From: Bacteroidota bacterium
GTDB taxonomy: Bacteria > Bacteroidota > Bacteroidia > Chitinophagales > Chitinophagaceae
Direction of reading: 5' to 3'
Length of the DNA stretch: 37,394 nucleotides
NCBI GenBank assembly: GCA_018267875.1
Contig: JAFDXP010000052.1
Span: 1-37,394, forward strand
Shown one piece after another: positions 34,523 through 37,394 of this stretch. Each line of letters opens with the position of its first letter. Within the stretch, counting starts at the first letter, position 1. A model generated the notes under the pieces. The model saw only the letters and a list, made by a program, of their open reading frames with translations, had not been told where the DNA came from and ran no database searches. A program made the position numbers and the translations under genes.

Positions 34523-34595
34523 TAGCCTGACCTCGCTGTTTTCCGGTTGTTTTTTAAATTAAAAATACCGGATTGTTTCACCATTAAGCAATTTC

Positions 34596-35576
34596 ATGCA
34601 AACAGAAGATTCTATTGTTATTACCGGTGCAGCCGGATTTATCGGCAGCTATTTAACGGGCTATCTAAACCGAGCAGGTTTTAACAATCTAATTCTGGTG
34701 GACGATTTTTCTGATAAAGCAAAGGTGAAAAACTTGGTCGGGAAAAAGTTTGTTTTAAAGGTTCATAGAGAGCAATTTGCAAATTGGGCAAAGACGCATA
34801 AAGGGGCTGTTAAAGCTGTTTTTCACCTTGGTGCAAGAACCGACACCACTGAAATGGACTATGAAGTGCATCGTAAGTGGAATTTAGACTATTCTAAAAC
34901 AGTATGGGAATATTGTACTCGACAAGAAATTCCTCTGGTCTATGCTTCCTCGGCTGCAACCTATGGAAATGGAGAATACAGTTATAAAGACGACCATTCC
35001 ATCGTTGCAAAATTGCATCCCTTAAACCCTTATGGACAATCAAAAAACGATTTTGACATTTGGGCCTTGAAGCAAAGCGAAATGCCTCCTTTTTGGGCAG
35101 GTGTCAAGTTTTTTAATGTTTATGGACCCAATGAATATCATAAGGGACGCATGGCATCCGTTATTTTTCATGCGTTTTATCAAATTCGTAAAACAGGCTC
35201 GGTTTGCTTGTTTCGTTCGCATCGCCCTGACTTTAAAGATGGAGAACAAATGCGCGACTTTGTGTTTGTAAAAGATGTTGTGAGCATGTGTGTATGGTTG
35301 ATGCAAAACCAACCGGAAAACGGGCTTTACAATGTAGGATCGGGTAAGGCAAGAAGTTTTCTTGACCTCGTCCATGCCATATTTAAAACCTTGAATCTTG
35401 AACCCAATATTGAATTTGTAGATACTCCGGAAGATATCCGTGACAAATACCAATATTTTACAGAAGCTGATATGCACAAAATCAGAAAGGCAGGATATTC
35501 AGAGCCTTTCACTAGTTTGGAAGAGGGTGTGCAAGAATATGTAGCAGACTATCTTGAAAAAGAAATCTATTTCTGA
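34596..35576 (+). CDS. hldD: ADP-L-glycero-D-manno-heptose-6-epimerase
   Basis: This 326-residue short-chain dehydrogenase-type epimerase makes the heptose precursor of lipopolysaccharide core. The Rossmann nucleotide-binding motif GAAGFIG is at 11-17. FHLGARTDTTE (76-86) is characteristic of HldD, and the active-site pair is Y136/K140 (NPYGQSKND). FFNVYGPNEYHKGRMAS is the substrate-binding segment that separates HldD from related sugar epimerases. Length is close to normal (about 310-330). It stands as a single gene. Confidence 0.95.
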   Translation: MQTEDSIVITGAAGFIGSYLTGYLNRAGFNNLILVDDFSDKAKVKNLVGKKFVLKVHREQFANWAKTHKGAVKAVFHLGARTDTTEMDYEVHRKWNLDYSKTVWEYCTRQEIPLVYASSAATYGNGEYSYKDDHSIVAKLHPLNPYGQSKNDFDIWALKQSEMPPFWAGVKFFNVYGPNEYHKGRMASVIFHAFYQIRKTGSVCLFRSHRPDFKDGEQMRDFVFVKDVVSMCVWLMQNQPENGLYNVGSGKARSFLDLVHAIFKTLNLEPNIEFVDTPEDIRDKYQYFTEADMHKIRKAGYSEPFTSLEEGVQEYVADYLEKEIYF

Positions 35577-35947
35577 TAGCACAAAATTGCTAAATCCAAG
35601 TACAAATATCCTCCATATTGAATCTGTTTTGAAACCATTAGATTGACTTGAAAAATAGCAGTAGGTATTTTCGCCTTGCCAAGTCTGTTCCCCCCTCTAA
35701 TAATCTTTCTAAAAAAACTCAACAAAACATTTGTTTTTTTAACAACCTTATGTATATTCGCTTTCAGAATCATACAAGGACGAATCATAGCTCAAATTAT
35801 AGTTCTTTAATAGCGATCGGTAGCATTGAGTACAACAACGGTAAGTTCAAATAATATAAGTTTTAATGCTCACTTTTTTAAACACTACCTACTGCAACTC
35901 TCGTTCGGGACTTGCACTCAATAGATAAAGAACATGCCTGACACATA
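35577..35947. other. Intergenic region, no gene supported
   Basis: Short frames on both strands have no start context, family resemblance or consistent codon use. Nothing else was recognised. Confidence 0.4.
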
Positions 35948-35975
35948 AAAGCTGAACTCAAAAAAGTCCAGCTTT
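35948..35975 (-). terminator. Hairpin after the broken lipoprotein gene
   Basis: AAAGCTG (35948-35954) and CAGCTTT (35969-35975) pair perfectly, and with one mismatch the stem extends to 11 bases. On the - strand it is followed by TTATG, a weak T-run. It lies 70 bases beyond the full-length stop of the lipoprotein gene. Confidence 0.5.
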
Positions 35976-36044
35976 CATCATGCATCTTCTAACTTCTTTC
36001 TAATGTTTCAAATTTCAATAGAAAGTAAAAAAAATTACAGCCTA

Positions 36045-36440
36045 TTAACAAGGTACCACATCAGCCCAATAAGTGTCTCCAGTCTTTCCTGCATTTAAGC
36101 AATCTCCTGCATTTAATCTTTCGTTACACCATTTGGCAAAAGCATATTTATTAGTCGTTTCTTTATCGTGTTTACTTGCAGGATTTGTATCTGTTCCAGT
36201 TTGCGTAATAATAATTCCACCATTACCATTTGATAGTTTTATCCAGTCGCCTGCTTCATATAGAGCATCGTACTAGTCTAAAACCTCCTCCATGTCTGCA
36301 AACACTTCATCAGCAGAAGATATTCTTGAGTATATCATTTGATTACTTTTAGTTGGTTGTAAGGGTTGTTGGTCATTCTTTTGACAGGATTGCATTACTA
36401 AAAATGGAAGAGCAAGAATTAAAAACAATGTTTTTCTCAT
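36045..36440 (-). pseudogene. Small lipoprotein gene interrupted by one in-frame TAG
   Basis: The start at 36440 gives a lipoprotein signal with lipobox (MRKTLFLILALPFLVMQSC, Cys 19), then KNDQQPLQPTKSNQ. After codon 55 there is a single TAG (36273-36275), and the same frame continues open for another 75 codons with protein-like sequence (ALYEAGDWIKLSNGNGGIII, then KYAFAKWCNERLNAGDC), ending VVPC at a TAA (36045-36047). The full protein would be 131 residues with four cysteines after the lipid site. The continuity of the frame and sensible codon use after the stop argue that the downstream half was translated recently. Family unknown. Confidence 0.75.
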
Positions 36441-36628
36441 GATTTTTAATTTTTTAAATAAAAGTGAATTATATATAGCCTTTTCTACTAATTTTAGGAT
36501 ACCTCCTACAATATTGCAATAGCGAAAGTAGTAATAAGGTAGCGGTATTTCCAAATTTTTTAAAATTAACGTTTTGTTAAAACAGGACACTGCTAAAGCA
36601 AGTCTTTCGCAGTCTAACTTGTGTTTTT

Positions 36629-36651
36629 AAAAAAATCCCGATACAATCGGG
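36629..36651 (-). terminator. Strong Rho-independent terminator
   Basis: On the - strand CCCGAT/ATCGGG with loop TGT is followed by A and seven T. It ends transcription coming from the right, where only gene remnants now lie, so the gene it served seems to be lost. Confidence 0.8.
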
Positions 36652-37100
36652 CAAAACAGAAAGCATAAATTGGCTATGCACAACAGCACTGCGCCAAACT
36701 TGCGCCAGTTGTGAATGAATACGCACTACTATATTGTCAATCTTGATGTAGGCTTTGATATCTACTATCTTGATGTTACCACCTTTACATCTGCAGCCTA
36801 TCAACGTCATCGTCTTTGACGACCCTTAAAAGTAAACTCATCTTGTGGAAGGTCTCACGGTATGTAGCAAACTGCTGCTCGTCACTCCGTTCCGCAAACA
36901 TCTACGTTATAGGTCTGCGAGAGGCATAATCGTTCCTCACTAAGCTCTACAAGATGAGAAGTAATGGAGTTGTTGTAACCACAGTAACGATGGCAAGATG
37001 TACGTATTCTTCCAGCATTCCCTGCACAGCACTTTGATTGTCATTGGTGGCATAACAAAGTGTGTCCCACGTATCAGTTATAGCAACCCGTTCGGATATA
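36652..37100. other. Gene remnants next to an insertion sequence
   Basis: No intact gene is present. On the - strand about 37095-36960 reads VAITDTWDTLCYATNDNQSA, then VQGMLEEYVHLA, before stops. It abuts the insertion-sequence end and could be the tail of a host gene cut by the insertion. Other frames are short and unrecognised. Confidence 0.4.
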
Positions 37101-37394
37101 GGACACCTCTAAAAACCCCATTTTCTTTTTCTGATTTTTTTACTCAGTTAAAAAAAATGAGTGCAATTATTTTGTATTTTTGTGTATATTCCTATGCCAT
37201 TGATATTCAGTTAGTTGATTTTTTTATTTACTTTAGCTTAGACACACTTATCCCACTAATTGTATTTTTCTGAACATGTTATAGGTTAAATTCATCAAGT
37301 CAACTACCGATTTAATGCGTTTGATTCCGATATTATAAACATACATCCCATTCATACTGTTTTCCATGAATCCAAAAATGTGTTCCACCCGAGA
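37101..37394 (-). mobile_element. IS5-like insertion sequence, 3' end only (continues beyond the window)
   Basis: The transposase C-terminus lies at 37248-37394. The likely outer end is GGACACCTCTAAAAACCCC starting at 37101, which resembles terminal inverted repeats of some IS5-family elements. ATATA just outside could hold the target duplication. The other end is not in the window, so the repeat pair cannot be checked. Confidence 0.65.
37248..37394 (-). CDS. IS5-family transposase, C-terminal fragment (cut by window edge)
   Basis: The last 48 codons of a transposase enter from the right edge: RVEHIFGFMENSMNG, then GIKRIKSVVDLMNLTYNMFR, ending at a TAA (37248-37250). The R-x-E-H-x-F-G pattern contains the catalytic Glu of the DDE transposases of the IS5 family, and the following Leu/Asn-rich helix fits. 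The 5' part, with the two catalytic Asp residues, lies outside the window. Confidence 0.85.
   Translation of the reverse strand, partial: SRVEHIFGFMENSMNGMYVYNIGIKRIKSVVDLMNLTYNMFRKIQLVG

Noticed and set aside
35648-35854. 68-codon + strand frame after hldD
   Set aside because: It is rich in Asn, Ser and Lys with no domain, no promoter and no neighbour context.
36998-37273. 91-codon + strand frame at the right edge
   Set aside because: It runs antisense across the insertion-sequence end and transposase 3' end; the transposase reading is far stronger.

Overview
The window looks like chromosomal DNA of a Bacteroidetes (Bacteroidota) bacterium, probably of the Chitinophagales/Sphingobacteriales side. 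The evidence is low G+C, a long secreted protein with a C-terminal type IX secretion (Por) sorting domain, several exact TAnnTTTG promoter elements just upstream of genes, weak use of Shine-Dalgarno sites, and housekeeping genes typical of the phylum. No rRNA, tRNA or CRISPR array was recognised. Names rest on motif recognition by eye; no database search was run.

Region 1 (about 1-10170) is a defence island, all on the + strand: an AbiJ-like abortive-infection gene, then a type I restriction-modification locus in the order hsdR, four-helix-bundle (S23-like) gene, hsdM, fic, hsdS, and a coiled-coil protein with two membrane segments. The locus has been invaded at least twice. The four-helix-bundle gene sits between hsdR and hsdM and is bracketed by related GTGACA/TGTCAC hairpins. 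The fic gene sits between hsdM and hsdS, and a 31-base near-repeat of the hsdM/hsdS junction is present on both sides of it. Perfect or near-perfect palindromes are also embedded in hsdS. Two large imperfect palindromes, built like integron attC sites and sharing an 11-base loop word, flank the hsd block at 1121-1254 and 9979-10166, but no integrase is present.

Region 2 (10219-18442, - strand) is mostly core genome: a secreted repeat protein, sucC, a secreted PHP-domain protein with a sorting tail, a sigma-54 activator and miaB. Region 3 (18565 to about 23085) is a decaying mobile-element remnant. A 1205-residue 'polyvalent' protein carries an LPD3-like domain, two HExxH metallopeptidase-like segments, an ADP-ribosyltransferase-like domain and a nuclease-like domain. 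Upstream of it lies a frameshifted second copy of the ADP-ribosyltransferase 3' end.

Region 4 (23086-35576) returns to ordinary chromosome: purB, xerD, divergent aroQ, a conserved secreted protein, an SOS-type cassette (umuD, umuC, SRAP/yedK), a SLAC1/TehA-type channel, a DUF4105 protein, a CNNM/CorC-type protein, 3-hydroxyanthranilate dioxygenase, a small membrane protein and the heptose epimerase hldD. Region 5 (35577-37394) is poor in genes. It holds a small lipoprotein gene split by one in-frame TAG, a strong terminator, and at the edge the 3' end of an IS5-like insertion sequence.
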